Program-made: the position numbers and the translations under genes
Notes under the pieces: generated by a model
The model's database searches: none
Seen by the model: only the letters and a program-made list of their open reading frames with translations
Told to the model about the DNA's origin: nothing
Assembly (NCBI GenBank): GCA_937922795.1
Contig: CALAJK010000041.1
Coordinates: forward strand, 1-43,520
Source: an uncultured Anaerolineae bacterium
GTDB lineage: Bacteria; Chloroflexota; Anaerolineae; Aggregatilineales; Phototrophicaceae
DNA: 43,520 nucleotides
Direction of reading: 5' to 3'
Shown here: positions 24,913-33,228 of the stretch, in pieces
How positions within the stretch are numbered: position 1 is the first letter of the stretch
How the letters are laid out: every line of letters begins with the position of its first letter

Positions 24913-25797
24913 TCACGCTTCCAGCCAATCTGGGCGGCCAGGACCAGCCCACGCCTCGCCCAAGCGGCGGTAGGTGGTCGGACGGCGCTGGTGCAGCAGC
25001 GGGAACAGACGCCGCCAGCGGTGGAAGGTGGCGGCGTCCAGGTCGGCCACGATGACCTCGATCGTGTCGCGCCCGGCCTGCGCCAAGATGCGGCCGGTGG
25101 GATCGCAGACGAAGCTGCTGCCATAGAAACGCAGGCCGTTCTCCGTGCCCACCCGGTTGGCCGCGCCGACGAATACGCCGTTGGCGACGGCGTGCCCGCG
25201 CATGACCGTCTGCCAGGCGTCGCGGCTGTCGAAGTCGGGATCAGTCGGCTCAGAGCCGATGGCCGTCGGGTAGAAGATGAACTGCGCGCCGTTGAGCGTG
25301 TAGATGCGCGCCAGTTCCGGGAACCACTGGTCGTAGCAGGTGGGCGTGGCGACTGTCAGCGGCCCCAGGTCGAACACCGGATAATCGTCGCCCGGCTGAA
25401 AGTAGTCGGTCTCGTGGTAACCGGCGCCGGACGGGATGTGCACTTTGCGGGTGACGCCGATCAACCGGCCGTCCGGGCCGTGCAGCGTGGCCGTGTCGTA
25501 CAGCTCGCCGTCGAGCGTCTCCTCGAACAGGCTGCCAATCAGCGCCACCTGGTGTTCGCGAGCCATGACGCTGAAAAACGTCTCCGACAAGCCGCCCGGC
25601 AGCCGCTCCGCCCAGGCGAAGCCGGCTGGGTCGCGCACTGCCGGGAAGTAAGGCGTCAGCGACAGCTCCGGCAGGCACACCAGCGCCGCGCCCGCTGCAG
25701 CGGCCTGGGCGATCAAAACGCGATACTGCGCCTGCATGGCCGCTTGGTCGCCCAACCAGGCGACCTGCACCAGGGCGACGCGGATCGAGTCTTTCAT
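24913..25797 (-). CDS. Nitrilase-superfamily amidohydrolase, N-carbamoylputrescine amidase-like
   Basis: 294 residues. The catalytic triad is visible: Glu44 (LPELSLTPYF), Lys118 (TRKVHIP) and Cys154 (TCYDQWFPE). The segments KVHIPSGAGYHETDYFQPGD and YDQWFPELAR closely match the N-carbamoylputrescine amidase (AguB) subgroup, which releases ammonia and CO2 to give putrescine. The partner enzyme agmatine deiminase (aguA) is not in the window, so the pathway is not established; another carbamoyl or amide substrate is possible. It lies 35 bases downstream of manA on the same strand. Confidence 0.88.
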   Translation of the reverse strand: MKDSIRVALVQVAWLGDQAAMQAQYRVLIAQAAAAGAALVCLPELSLTPYFPAVRDPAGFAWAERLPGGLSETFFSVMAREHQVALIGSLFEETLDGELYDTATLHGPDGRLIGVTRKVHIPSGAGYHETDYFQPGDDYPVFDLGPLTVATPTCYDQWFPELARIYTLNGAQFIFYPTAIGSEPTDPDFDSRDAWQTVMRGHAVANGVFVGAANRVGTENGLRFYGSSFVCDPTGRILAQAGRDTIEVIVADLDAATFHRWRRLFPLLHQRRPTTYRRLGEAWAGPGRPDWLEA

Positions 25798-25831
25798 AGG
25801 CTAGACGCCTCCGGATCAGGTAGTCGAGCGT

Positions 25832-26800
25832 TCAAGCGGTTTCAGGCTGAAAGGCGCGCAGCACCCGCGCCGTCCCGGACAGCGTATAAGCCCCGATGCA
25901 GGCCGGCACGAGCGCCGTCTGCCCGGCCGCCAGCTCAACGCGCACGCCGCCGGCCTCCACAGTCGCCGTGCCTTCGATGCACGTGAGCGCGTGAAAGCGC
26001 CCGCGCGTGTCGAGCGCGACGCGAGCGCCGTTGCGCGGGTTGAGCTGGTGCAGCAGGGTATGAAAATACGAGCACTGGACGATGTCCACGACGGGCAGCG
26101 CGCTGTCGCCGGTGCGGCGAATGACCGGCAGCGTCTCCAGGTTGGCCACCGCCAGCCCTTTTTCGATGTGCAGCGGGCGCGGCTGGCCGTCCAGCCCCAC
26201 CCGTCCCCAGTCGTACAGGCGGTAGGTGGTATCGGACGACTGCTGGATCTCGTAGATCAACAGCCCCGGACCCAGCGCGTGGATCGTCCCGGCTGGGGTG
26301 AACAGCACATCGCCCACGCCCACTTCGGCGTACACCAGCAGGTTGTGCAGCCGGCCGTCATGGATGGCCCGCGCCAGCACCGCCGCCGGCGTCCCCGGCT
26401 GTACGCCGATCACCAGCCGCGCGCCCGGCTCGGCGGCCAGCACGTACCACGCTTCGGTCTTGCCGCGCGGCTCTCCTTCCAGCTCGCGCGCCTGCTGATC
26501 GTTAGGGTGCACCTGCACCGACAGCCACTCCGAGGCGTCAATCAGCTTGGCCAGCAGCGGGAAGCCGTCGGCCGGGTCGTTGCCAGTCCCGATCAGATCC
26601 GTCCCGTACTCGCGCAGCAGATCCCCTAGCGTCCGGCCGGTCAACGGGCCATCGGCGACCGTCGCCGTGTCATGCAGCTCCCATGATTCGCCGTAGGGTT
26701 CGTCGGTCGGCAGCGCCTTGCCCAGGACGGTATGCAGCCGCCGCCCGCCCCACACCTTGACGTGCAGCGCCGGCTGAAGCCGTAACGGATAGAGGGTCAT
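25832..26800 (-). CDS. manA: Mannose-6-phosphate isomerase, class I (short form)
   Basis: 322 residues, as in short bacterial ManA/Pmi. It starts PLRLQPALHVKVWGGRRL, carries the substrate-site ESWELHD, and has the metal-binding segments SVQVHPND, GKTEAWYV and PAGTIHALG. It interconverts fructose-6-phosphate and mannose-6-phosphate, supplying GDP-mannose for glycans. The C-terminal beta domain is complete. The divergent neighbour is a PIG-V-like mannosyltransferase, which fits a mannose theme. GAGGAGAGGTG precedes the ATG. Confidence 0.93.
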   Translation of the reverse strand: MTLYPLRLQPALHVKVWGGRRLHTVLGKALPTDEPYGESWELHDTATVADGPLTGRTLGDLLREYGTDLIGTGNDPADGFPLLAKLIDASEWLSVQVHPNDQQARELEGEPRGKTEAWYVLAAEPGARLVIGVQPGTPAAVLARAIHDGRLHNLLVYAEVGVGDVLFTPAGTIHALGPGLLIYEIQQSSDTTYRLYDWGRVGLDGQPRPLHIEKGLAVANLETLPVIRRTGDSALPVVDIVQCSYFHTLLHQLNPRNGARVALDTRGRFHALTCIEGTATVEAGGVRVELAAGQTALVPACIGAYTLSGTARVLRAFQPETA

Positions 26801-26902
26801 GCGGTTTCACCTCTCCTCAGGATGCCGTAGAATACATTTGCGAGGATATAGTTCACTTTACCCCATGTGTATTATACGCCGAACCGAGACGGCTGCCGGG
26901 AC

Positions 26903-28072
26903 ATGAACGGGGGATTGAGGGCGTTGGCGACTGGGCGCGTCTGGCCGCCGCAGGCGGTGATGCTGACGTGGCTGGCGCACTTGGCCATCAGCCTGGGGTT
27001 TGGGCTAGCGCTCCAGGCTAACCCAGAGCTGCCAGAAGCGCCTTGGTTCTTCGCGCCCGACTGGGCCAACAATCTGGCGCACTGGGACGTCCAGTGGGAA
27101 GTCACCATCGCCGAGCAGGGCTACGGCCCGGACTTCCAGCCGCAGACCAGCGCCAAGTTCCCGCTGCTGGCGCTGACGGCCCGGCTGCTGGCACAGCTGT
27201 CCGGCCTCAGCATCCCAGCGGCGCTGTTCGCCCTCAACAAGCTGGGGACGCTGGCCGGGCTGTGGGCGGTGTGGGCGCTGGCCGACGACCTGTACGGCCG
27301 CTCCGCCGCAAACCGCGCCGTCGGCTACATGGCCTTCCCGCCCACCGGCACGGCCTATGTCTACTGGATGAGCTACCCAGAGCCGTTGTTCTTGGCGCAG
27401 TGGACGCTGGCGTTCTTGTTCGTCGCCCGCCGACAGGATGCCCGCGCCGGGCTGATGGCCATCCTGGCCGTCTGGACGCGGCCGCAGGGGGCGCTCCTAG
27501 TTGCAGCGCTGGGGCTGGCCATCCTAGCCGATGAACGACGGCTGAGCGCGCGCCTCGTACAGCGGGCGCTGGCGGTCTGCCTGCCGCCGGCGCTGGCGCT
27601 GGCCGCCTGGCTGGCGCATATCAGCGCTTTGACCGGCATCCCCTTCAGCCCATACGTCGCCCAGGCCGAGTCGGGGCGGGCGCTGGCCTGGCCGTGGGAG
27701 CGCGTGCTACGGCGGGCAGCCTGGATGATCGAGAACCCCGACGCGATCTGGCCAGGCCATTGGTTGGAGGCCTGGCAGTTGACGCTCATCGGGCTGGGGC
27801 TGGCGGCGCTGCTGGTGCTGTGGCGGCGCGGGCGCGTGCCGGGGGCGCTGGCGGCCTTCACGCTCCTGGGCGTAGCGCTGCCGCTGGCGACGCGCATCCT
27901 GGCGATCGGGCGTTTCAGCGCGCTCACCTGGCTGCCGGTCGTGCCAGCGCTGCTCATCCCGGCGCGCTGGCGGGCGCTCGACTGGGCGCTGTGGGCACTG
28001 GGTGCGGGGCTGGCGCTGTGGGTGCTCGTCGGCATCAATACGGCGCCGCTGGTGACGCTGTACGTGCCATGA
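26903..28072 (+). CDS. PIG-V-like mannosyltransferase (multi-pass membrane protein)
   Basis: About 389 residues with eight or more hydrophobic helices. The first lumenal loop has the acidic GT-C motif HWDVQWEVTIAEQGY, followed by KFPLLALTARLL. SYPEPLFLAQWTLAFLF and TRPQGALL complete a pattern typical of PIG-V/GPI mannosyltransferase II homologues in bacteria. These use polyprenyl-phosphate-mannose outside the membrane. ATG 26903 is preferred over GTG 26867, but neither has a strong Shine-Dalgarno. A TAGAAT box at 26828-26833 may be the -10. The stop overlaps the next start (ATGA), so the two genes are coupled. Confidence 0.83.
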   Translation: MNGGLRALATGRVWPPQAVMLTWLAHLAISLGFGLALQANPELPEAPWFFAPDWANNLAHWDVQWEVTIAEQGYGPDFQPQTSAKFPLLALTARLLAQLSGLSIPAALFALNKLGTLAGLWAVWALADDLYGRSAANRAVGYMAFPPTGTAYVYWMSYPEPLFLAQWTLAFLFVARRQDARAGLMAILAVWTRPQGALLVAALGLAILADERRLSARLVQRALAVCLPPALALAAWLAHISALTGIPFSPYVAQAESGRALAWPWERVLRRAAWMIENPDAIWPGHWLEAWQLTLIGLGLAALLVLWRRGRVPGALAAFTLLGVALPLATRILAIGRFSALTWLPVVPALLIPARWRALDWALWALGAGLALWVLVGINTAPLVTLYVP

Positions 28073-28977
28073 GACGCGCCGACTGGTCTCTGCTGCTGGG
28101 TGTCTTGCTGTTGGGCGGCTGGATTTTCACCCAGGCCGGGCGGCCGCTGACGCCAGAAGCTGATCTAGCGCAGCGCTGGTATGACGCGCTGTGCGCCCCC
28201 GGCGGCCAGACGGCGCTGGCGGCGCTCACCTATGCCGGCGACCTGGACGCGGCGCAGGTAACCGCGCACATTGAACGCTGGCGGCGCGACCGGGGCGCGG
28301 ATTTCCCATGCCGCGCGGCGGTCAACCGCAGCTTCATTTTAGGCGAGACGCCGCCCCCTGGCCTGCCAGCCGATCTCGTCCGCATCCGGTTCGTGCCAGT
28401 GGATGTAGTCCCCGCCGGCGCGCCATCAGCGCGCATTCCGGTGCTGGCGATGCGGGACGGCGTCCATGTGCTGTTCTTCGCTTCCGGGGCAGCGCAGGTG
28501 CTGCCAGGGTTTCTGGGCAGCTCGCCCGTTCCGCTCACCCCGCCTGGCGCGACAGCAAGGCTGGCCAACAACGATGGCTTGCCGATGGGCGTGGCTCGCA
28601 CCGTCGGCCCAGTCGTGCGGCTGCTGGACGGCTCGGTGACGCTGCTGGGCGTGCCGGTGGCGCTGACAGCGGGCCGGACATGGGGCGCGTATGAACTGCG
28701 GCTGTTTGTGGACGGCTACCCTGCCGGGCGCATCTTCGACGACCAACTGCCGCCCGTCTATCAGACGACGTCCTTGCCGCCGGCGGGCACGAACGTCGCC
28801 GCCGGAACGCGGCTGACTGGGCTGGTGTGGTTCCAGGCCAGCCCACCGCCGGCGTCAAACGCCGACCTGCGGCTGTGGGTCGAGGCTAAGCAGACGCCCT
28901 GGGACGGCCGGGCGCTCGGCAGTTGGCTGCGGCTAGAAGGGTGGGCAAATCACTCCAGCAAGATAGCCAGCGGCTGA
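28069..28977 (+). CDS. Unknown membrane-anchored extracytoplasmic protein
   Basis: 302 residues of no recognised family. One N-terminal membrane helix (SLLLGVLLLGGWIFTQA, about 6-23) is followed by a mainly beta-rich region with many Pro and Gly. It contains ELRLFVDGYPAG and DLRLWVEAKQ, which look like two similar strands of a repeated fold. Translation is coupled to the PIG-V-like mannosyltransferase by a four-base overlap, so it may assist or accept that mannosylation. Its last 28 bases overlap the end of the convergent TPR gene. Alternative: a secreted glycan-binding protein. Confidence 0.68.
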   Translation: MRRADWSLLLGVLLLGGWIFTQAGRPLTPEADLAQRWYDALCAPGGQTALAALTYAGDLDAAQVTAHIERWRRDRGADFPCRAAVNRSFILGETPPPGLPADLVRIRFVPVDVVPAGAPSARIPVLAMRDGVHVLFFASGAAQVLPGFLGSSPVPLTPPGATARLANNDGLPMGVARTVGPVVRLLDGSVTLLGVPVALTAGRTWGAYELRLFVDGYPAGRIFDDQLPPVYQTTSLPPAGTNVAAGTRLTGLVWFQASPPPASNADLRLWVEAKQTPWDGRALGSWLRLEGWANHSSKIASG

Positions 28978-29777
28978 TAGACGTCTTGATCGAGCAGGCC
29001 CCGCAGCAGCGCCAGCAGATCGGCGCGTTCACGCGGACTGCCGTTCTCCAGCGCCGCGCGGCAGTCCTCCAGCGCTCGCGCCGGGTCGCCGCGGCCAGCA
29101 GCGGCCAGCCCGCGCAGAAAGCGAGCGCGGCGGTCATCTGGGACTAGCGCCAGCGCCGCGTCGTAGTCAGCCTCAGCCAAAGCGAAGCGACCCAGAGCAG
29201 CAGCCGCCCGCGCCCGCGCCAGCAGCAGACCGGCTTTCAGCGGTCGGGCGAACGGCTTCGCTTCAACATCGAAATGCTGGTCGAAGTCCTCCAGCGCCGC
29301 CGTGAAGTGGGCGATAGCCGCCGGCTCATCGCCAGCCTCGGCCTCCAACTCGCCGGCTGCTGCCAGCCAATCCCAGACGCGCGGCTGAGCCGCCAGCAGT
29401 CGGCGCGCCGCCTCAAAATTACGGCGGCGCAGCAGCAGTCCAAAATGCCGCCGGGCAGCCCGCTGGTCATCCGGTCGAGCGGCGCAGACGCGAGCGGCGG
29501 TCACTTCCGCGCCCTCAACATCACCCAGCGCTTCCAAGATGACTGACCGCTGTAAATCATCGTCAGGCTGAGGAGCGCGCAGCGCGGCCAGGTCAGCCAA
29601 CGCCGCCCGCAAGTCATCAGCGCCGCGCCGCCGCTGGCGCACCGCTGCCCGCAGCCGTCGAGCCGCGTCGTCATCCGGCGCTTCGCGCAGCAGCCCATCG
29701 AGCGCCGCCAGCGCTTCCTCAAGCTGGCCAAACTGGAGGTAGGCTTCAGCCTGGCGCAGCCGACTCTCAGCCATCAT
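28950..29777 (-). CDS. Tetratricopeptide-repeat protein
   Basis: 275 residues made of TPR-like helix pairs: RLRQAEAYLQFGQLEEALAA, RRHFGLLLRRRNFEAARRLL, AIAHFTAALEDF, AEADYDAALALVPDDRRA and FLRGLAAAGRGDPARALEDC. No signal peptide or membrane segment is present, so it is probably a cytoplasmic scaffold. Its start (tandem ATGATG) overlaps the upstream stop, and it is co-expressed with the unknown protein before it. The end overlaps the convergent gene by 28 bases. Strong Ala/Arg/Leu bias. Confidence 0.82.
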   Translation of the reverse strand: MMAESRLRQAEAYLQFGQLEEALAALDGLLREAPDDDAARRLRAAVRQRRRGADDLRAALADLAALRAPQPDDDLQRSVILEALGDVEGAEVTAARVCAARPDDQRAARRHFGLLLRRRNFEAARRLLAAQPRVWDWLAAAGELEAEAGDEPAAIAHFTAALEDFDQHFDVEAKPFARPLKAGLLLARARAAAALGRFALAEADYDAALALVPDDRRARFLRGLAAAGRGDPARALEDCRAALENGSPRERADLLALLRGLLDQDVYQPLAILLE

Positions 29778-30403
29778 TCGTCGCCGGGCAGACCGAACAC
29801 GTAGGCGCGTTTGCGAGCGTCCATGGCCACGCCCAACGCGGTCTCGGCGCGGACGCGCCAGGTCGTATGAATGTCCTTGACGAAACTGGCCAGCAGTTCA
29901 TAGGCCAGCGCCCGGAAATTGGTCTCCTGAATGGTGGACGCCTGCCGCGGCCAGCCGTAGCCCCAAGCAAACCAGGCGCCAGTGGGCAAGATGAGGAAAT
30001 CATAGAACGACGGCGTGTCTGGCTCACTGCCGATGAAGACGGCGATGCGCCCGCACAGCTCGCGGAAGGCCGAGCCGGGAATCTGCGCTTCATCGCGGGC
30101 GTTCGGCCAGGCCGTGCCCACCAGCGGCACGAAGATCACGCTCCAATCCTCGATCGGGATTTGCAGGGCGCGGCGCCCGCCGCCCGCCGGATGCTCGATC
30201 AGGCGCGGCTCGCCCAGTTCGGTCAGCCCACGCTGACGACATTCCACTACCGCCGCCTGGAGCGCGCCGAATAACCCTTCAGTGAAAGCGGCTGTCTGCT
30301 TTTGTAGGAAAGCGCGCTGCGACCGGCGCTGGGTGAGGGTGGCTTCCAGCGTCTTGAGCGCGTTCTCGACCGGCTTTTTCTCATCGCGCGTTTGAAAATC
30401 CAT
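29774..30403 (-). CDS. Conserved-looking protein of unknown function
   Basis: About 209 residues of no recognised family. The N-terminal 60 residues form amphipathic helices (ENALKTLEATLTQRRSQ...). The rest is mixed alpha/beta with IPIEDWSVIFVPLVG, GRIAVFIGSE, FYDFLILPTGAWFAWGYGW and a final helix region. No membrane segment or signal peptide is seen. It overlaps the downstream TPR gene (ATGA), so the two proteins probably work together. ATG 30403 is preferred; a GTG three bases upstream of it is possible. Confidence 0.7.
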   Translation of the reverse strand: MDFQTRDEKKPVENALKTLEATLTQRRSQRAFLQKQTAAFTEGLFGALQAAVVECRQRGLTELGEPRLIEHPAGGGRRALQIPIEDWSVIFVPLVGTAWPNARDEAQIPGSAFRELCGRIAVFIGSEPDTPSFYDFLILPTGAWFAWGYGWPRQASTIQETNFRALAYELLASFVKDIHTTWRVRAETALGVAMDARKRAYVFGLPGDE

Positions 30404-30486
30404 CACCTCTGCCCCATAGTCTCCAGAAGTTCATCTCATCTTACCGCCCCCACAGGCGGCCAGCAACCGAAACCGATATGTCGCGG

Positions 30487-30996
30487 CTAGGACGACTGCG
30501 AAATAGGGAACTGCTCGATGAACAACAGGTAGCGGGTGAGATAATGGAGCAAGTCGCGGCGCTCATCGCGGGTGAGCACGCTCAGAACAGCATGCAGCTC
30601 CGCTTTCAAGTCGGCCTGCACCGCGAGGAAGCGTTCGATGCCGGCCTCAGTCAGCGTGACGTACACCGAGCGACGGTCGGCGGCATTCGGCTCGCGCATG
30701 ACCAGCGGCGGCCGCATGGTCTCCAGACGCTTGACCAGCCCAGTCATGGTGGCGTTGGTCAGGTGGTGCGCGCGCGCGATCTCGCCGATCAGGCAGCGGC
30801 CGCCCCGCTCGACCAGCGTCTTCAGGACGTAAAACTGCGGCGGCGTCAGGTCATGCGCCGCCAGATAAGCGCTCATGCGCTTCTCGCTGTCCAGCACAAT
30901 GCGGAACAGCAGCGACCAAAAGGTCGCGATATCCTGCTCAAGATCGTTCGTCACCTGCTGGTCAGCGTCAGGATGGATAGTCGAGGTCATCATCAT
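30487..30996 (-). CDS. MarR-family transcriptional regulator
   Basis: 169 residues with the MarR winged helix-turn-helix: LTPPQFYVLKTLVERGG, IGEIARAHHLTNATMTGLVKRLE, and the wing EPNAADRRSVYVTLTEAG with the usual D-x-R-[R/S] residues. Terminal helices form the dimer interface. MarR proteins typically repress nearby genes and release on binding small aromatic ligands. No effector gene is clearly paired here; the creatininase lies upstream on the same strand. Three consecutive ATG codons begin the frame, so the exact start is uncertain by two residues. No clear inverted-repeat operator was found. Confidence 0.93.
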   Translation of the reverse strand: MMMTSTIHPDADQQVTNDLEQDIATFWSLLFRIVLDSEKRMSAYLAAHDLTPPQFYVLKTLVERGGRCLIGEIARAHHLTNATMTGLVKRLETMRPPLVMREPNAADRRSVYVTLTEAGIERFLAVQADLKAELHAVLSVLTRDERRDLLHYLTRYLLFIEQFPISQSS

Positions 30997-31089
30997 GCCG
31001 GCACTACGCGCCCGTCAGCGCAGCTTACGATTCGGTGTTCACGCCGCCTAACTATACCCTGTCGGCGCGTTTAGCGCGAATTATGGCGC

Positions 31090-32241
31090 TCACCGGAGGG
31101 GGATGGCCGCCTCGATAGTGGCGTATTTCTTCGCCGCCCGCCGCGCCAACCGCCGGCGCTGCTGCTCGTGGATCTCCTCCACATGGTCTACCTTCTCCTG
31201 GATAGCGATCTCCAGCCAGCGCGCGCCGTTTTCGGCTGTGGCCAGGCTGCCGGCGCCATAGCTGCCAGAGGTCGTATCGTCCTCCCAGGGTGGATTGGCG
31301 ATCAGCGCGCCGTCCTCGACCCAGTCCATGTAGTAGTTGGGGGTGCTGATGAAATCAGTCTCGTCCACGACTCGTTCCATCCGGCACAGGTCAGGCCGCA
31401 GGTGCAGCAGGTAAGACGTCTCCAGCTCGCAGGCGTGGCCCATGCCGCCGCGCCCTGACCGGCGGTAGCGTTCCAGCGCAGGCGCGCCCAGGTGGCCAGC
31501 CGTATGCAGCCAGGCGGTGGCGGCGAAGATGCCCCGGTAGCGTTCGCCGGCATACTTAACGGCATTGACTAAAAACGAGCAGTTGCCGCCATGGCCGCTC
31601 ATCAGGTAGAAGCGGTCGGCGCCGCGCGCGACCAGCGCCCCGATGACCGTCAGCATCCAGTCCTCGAACACCCGCCCGCCGACGTTGAAAGTGCCGGCGA
31701 AAGCCCGGCGATGCGTGCTGACGCCGTAGGGCAGCGTCGGCAGCATTTCAGCTCGCTGCGGGACGGCTTGCACCACGCCGCGGGCGATGGCGTCGATGAT
31801 GAGTGTGTCGGTGTTCAGCGGCAGGTGATAGCCGTGCTGCTCAGTGTGGCCGCAGGGGATCAGCACAACGCGCTCAGAGGTAGCCATCACCAGCGCATCC
31901 GGTGTCGTCTCGGCGCGATCTAGCCGAAACTGGCGCACGCCCGGCGACTCCAGGTCTTCGCAGCCCGCATGAACGACGAACAGCCGCTCAAAGCCTTCCT
32001 CCTGCGGGCCGCTGAAGATGCCAGCCACATAGCGCCACAGCATCTCCGCCCCCACCGGGAGCAGGCTGTCTTCCCAGCCGTAAGGGACAGCCGGCAGCAG
32101 GGCAAAACGCTCTTCGCCCAGCGCGGCGGCGATCGCCTCCGGAGCATAGCCGCCGCCAATCGGCAGCACCAAGGGCAGCGAACGCGGCAGATCGGCGACC
32201 TCCGGCCAGGTGAGTTCGTCATAACGGATGATATCCGGCAT
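31090..32241 (-). CDS. Creatininase-family amidohydrolase with an N-terminal extra half
   Basis: 383 residues, against about 250 in ordinary creatininases. The catalytic domain starts near 125 with RVVLIPCGHTEQHGYHLPL and continues with NTDTLIID, FAGTFNVGG, LMSGHGGNCSFL and MGHACELETSYLL, giving the metal-binding Glu/His/Asp set. The first 120 residues contain DELTWPEVADLPRSLPLVLP and LLPAVPYGW, which resemble the opening and an inner strand of the same fold. They lack the HTEQHG ligands, as if an inactive half-copy had been fused in front. GGGAGG precedes the ATG by four bases. The substrate is unknown. Confidence 0.88.
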   Translation of the reverse strand: MPDIIRYDELTWPEVADLPRSLPLVLPIGGGYAPEAIAAALGEERFALLPAVPYGWEDSLLPVGAEMLWRYVAGIFSGPQEEGFERLFVVHAGCEDLESPGVRQFRLDRAETTPDALVMATSERVVLIPCGHTEQHGYHLPLNTDTLIIDAIARGVVQAVPQRAEMLPTLPYGVSTHRRAFAGTFNVGGRVFEDWMLTVIGALVARGADRFYLMSGHGGNCSFLVNAVKYAGERYRGIFAATAWLHTAGHLGAPALERYRRSGRGGMGHACELETSYLLHLRPDLCRMERVVDETDFISTPNYYMDWVEDGALIANPPWEDDTTSGSYGAGSLATAENGARWLEIAIQEKVDHVEEIHEQQRRRLARRAAKKYATIEAAIPLR

Positions 32242-32386
32242 ACATCCTCCCAGAACGGCTCTCTGTATACCTTCACTGTAGCATACTCCAGCCGTGCCGC
32301 ACCTTGAGAAGCGCCGCCATGCGAGCGCCTTGCTGCTTACGCGGTCACCCTCAACAGCGCATACATTTTCCCCGGCGGGCTGAGCC

Positions 32387-32415
32387 TTGACCCGGCAGGC
32401 TGCTCGTGCTACGAT
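32387..32415 (+). promoter_or_regulatory. Promoter of the tRNA-Arg gene
   Basis: TTGACC (32387-32392) and TACGAT (32410-32415) are separated by 17 bases, with a TGC extended element just before the -10. The predicted start is about eight bases before the mature tRNA 5' end. The rest of 32242-32386 shows no gene. Confidence 0.75.
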
Positions 32416-32429
32416 ATGCGTGTTGATGA

Positions 32430-32502
32430 GTGCCTGTAGCTCAGCGGATAGAGCATTTGCCTACGGAGCAAAGGGCCGGGGGTTCGAATCCCTCCAGGCA
32501 CG
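32430..32502 (+). tRNA. tRNA-Arg (anticodon ACG)
   Basis: A full cloverleaf is seen. The seven-pair acceptor stem is GTGCCTG with CAGGCAC. T8 and A9 are followed by the D arm GCTC...GAGC. The anticodon stem TTTGC/GCAAA holds loop CTACGGA with anticodon ACG at positions 34-36. The T arm GGGGG-TTCGAAT-CCCTC contains one G-U pair. The discriminator is G. CCA is not encoded (CAC follows). It reads CGU and, after A-to-I editing of position 34, CGC and CGA. Confidence 0.97.
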
Positions 32503-32511
32503 CACCCCGCA

Positions 32512-32540
32512 GCGCCCGCCTGACGCGGGCGTTCTTTTAT
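32512..32540 (+). terminator. Rho-independent terminator after tRNA-Arg
   Basis: CGCCCGC (32513-32519) pairs perfectly with GCGGGCG (32525-32531) around a five-base loop, followed by TTCTTTTATT. It lies ten bases beyond the tRNA and ends a single-gene transcript. Confidence 0.85.
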
Positions 32541-32906
32541 TGCGCCAAAACCGAGCATCTCATGAAAATTGCGTTTGACGGACAGATCTCACGACTCGCA
32601 GACCGCGCTTAGGTATACTGGCGCGATCCGATCGAGAAGGCCAATTTGAGGATCCGTCTGGCGCAGATGCGGTCGGCGCAGGAAATCGTCCACGGCTTCG
32701 CTGTATGTCCTACATGCGGCTATGACCAAGCGCGCATCAGCCCACCCACCGCCGAGACTTATCCGTTCGTTTCGGTCGCCCGCCCTCAGTGCAGCTTCAC
32801 GCTGGACACCGTGCACCAGGACGATATACCCGCCGCCCCATCTTAAAGGTATAAGGGACCGCCGCGCTGCGGTGTGCTGGCGCACTGGATTTTCAGGAGG
32901 CGAGCC
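32541..32906. other. Intergenic stretch with no supported gene
   Basis: About 365 bases between the tRNA terminator and the next small gene. A plus-strand frame starting with TTG at 32646 and a minus-strand frame crossing the whole region exist, but neither has a ribosome binding site or a recognisable domain. A TATAAG at 32850-32855 could be a -10 for the small gene, with no -35 found. Confidence 0.5.
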
Positions 32907-33089
32907 ATGACATATCGGATCACGCTCAATGTGACGGTGATCCTGGAGACCGATGATCCTCTGGAATTCCGAGACATCCTGGACGATCCGGTCTACTACG
33001 CCTCGCTCGACGGCGAGATCGTCGACGCGGAAGTCGTGTCGGTCGAAGGCGACGACGGCTATCCAGACCCGTCCTTGGACCAAGACTGA
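32907..33089 (+). CDS. Small acidic protein, 60 residues, unknown
   Basis: The ATG is preceded by AGGAGG at six bases, an ideal ribosome binding site, which supports this very short gene. The product starts MTYRITLNVTVILETDDP and alternates as beta-strand, helix (PLEFRDILDD) and beta-strand (EIVDAEVVSVEGDD), ending in an acidic Asp-rich tail. No signal peptide or cysteine is present. No known family can be assigned. It may be a small binding or inhibitor protein; no partner gene is adjacent. Confidence 0.7.
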   Translation: MTYRITLNVTVILETDDPLEFRDILDDPVYYASLDGEIVDAEVVSVEGDDGYPDPSLDQD

Positions 33090-33228
33090 TTTTAGCGCTG
33101 CCCACACCGCCGCCGGCCTTCAGCGGTAGGACGAACCGGAGCCTATTTGCGCCTCATTTCACATTGTTTGGGCAGACAGGCCGTGGTAGACTTCGTGTCA
33201 ATCTGTCCGCTAAGATGAGGCATCGTTC

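Noticed and set aside
32387-32612. Short plus-strand frames across the tRNA, one reading VAQRIEHLPTEQ
   Set aside because: These are the well-known spurious translations of a tRNA gene; the cloverleaf explains the sequence.
32589-33107. 172-codon minus-strand frame over the 60-residue gene
   Set aside because: No start signal and no domain; the opposite strand has an ideal ribosome binding site.
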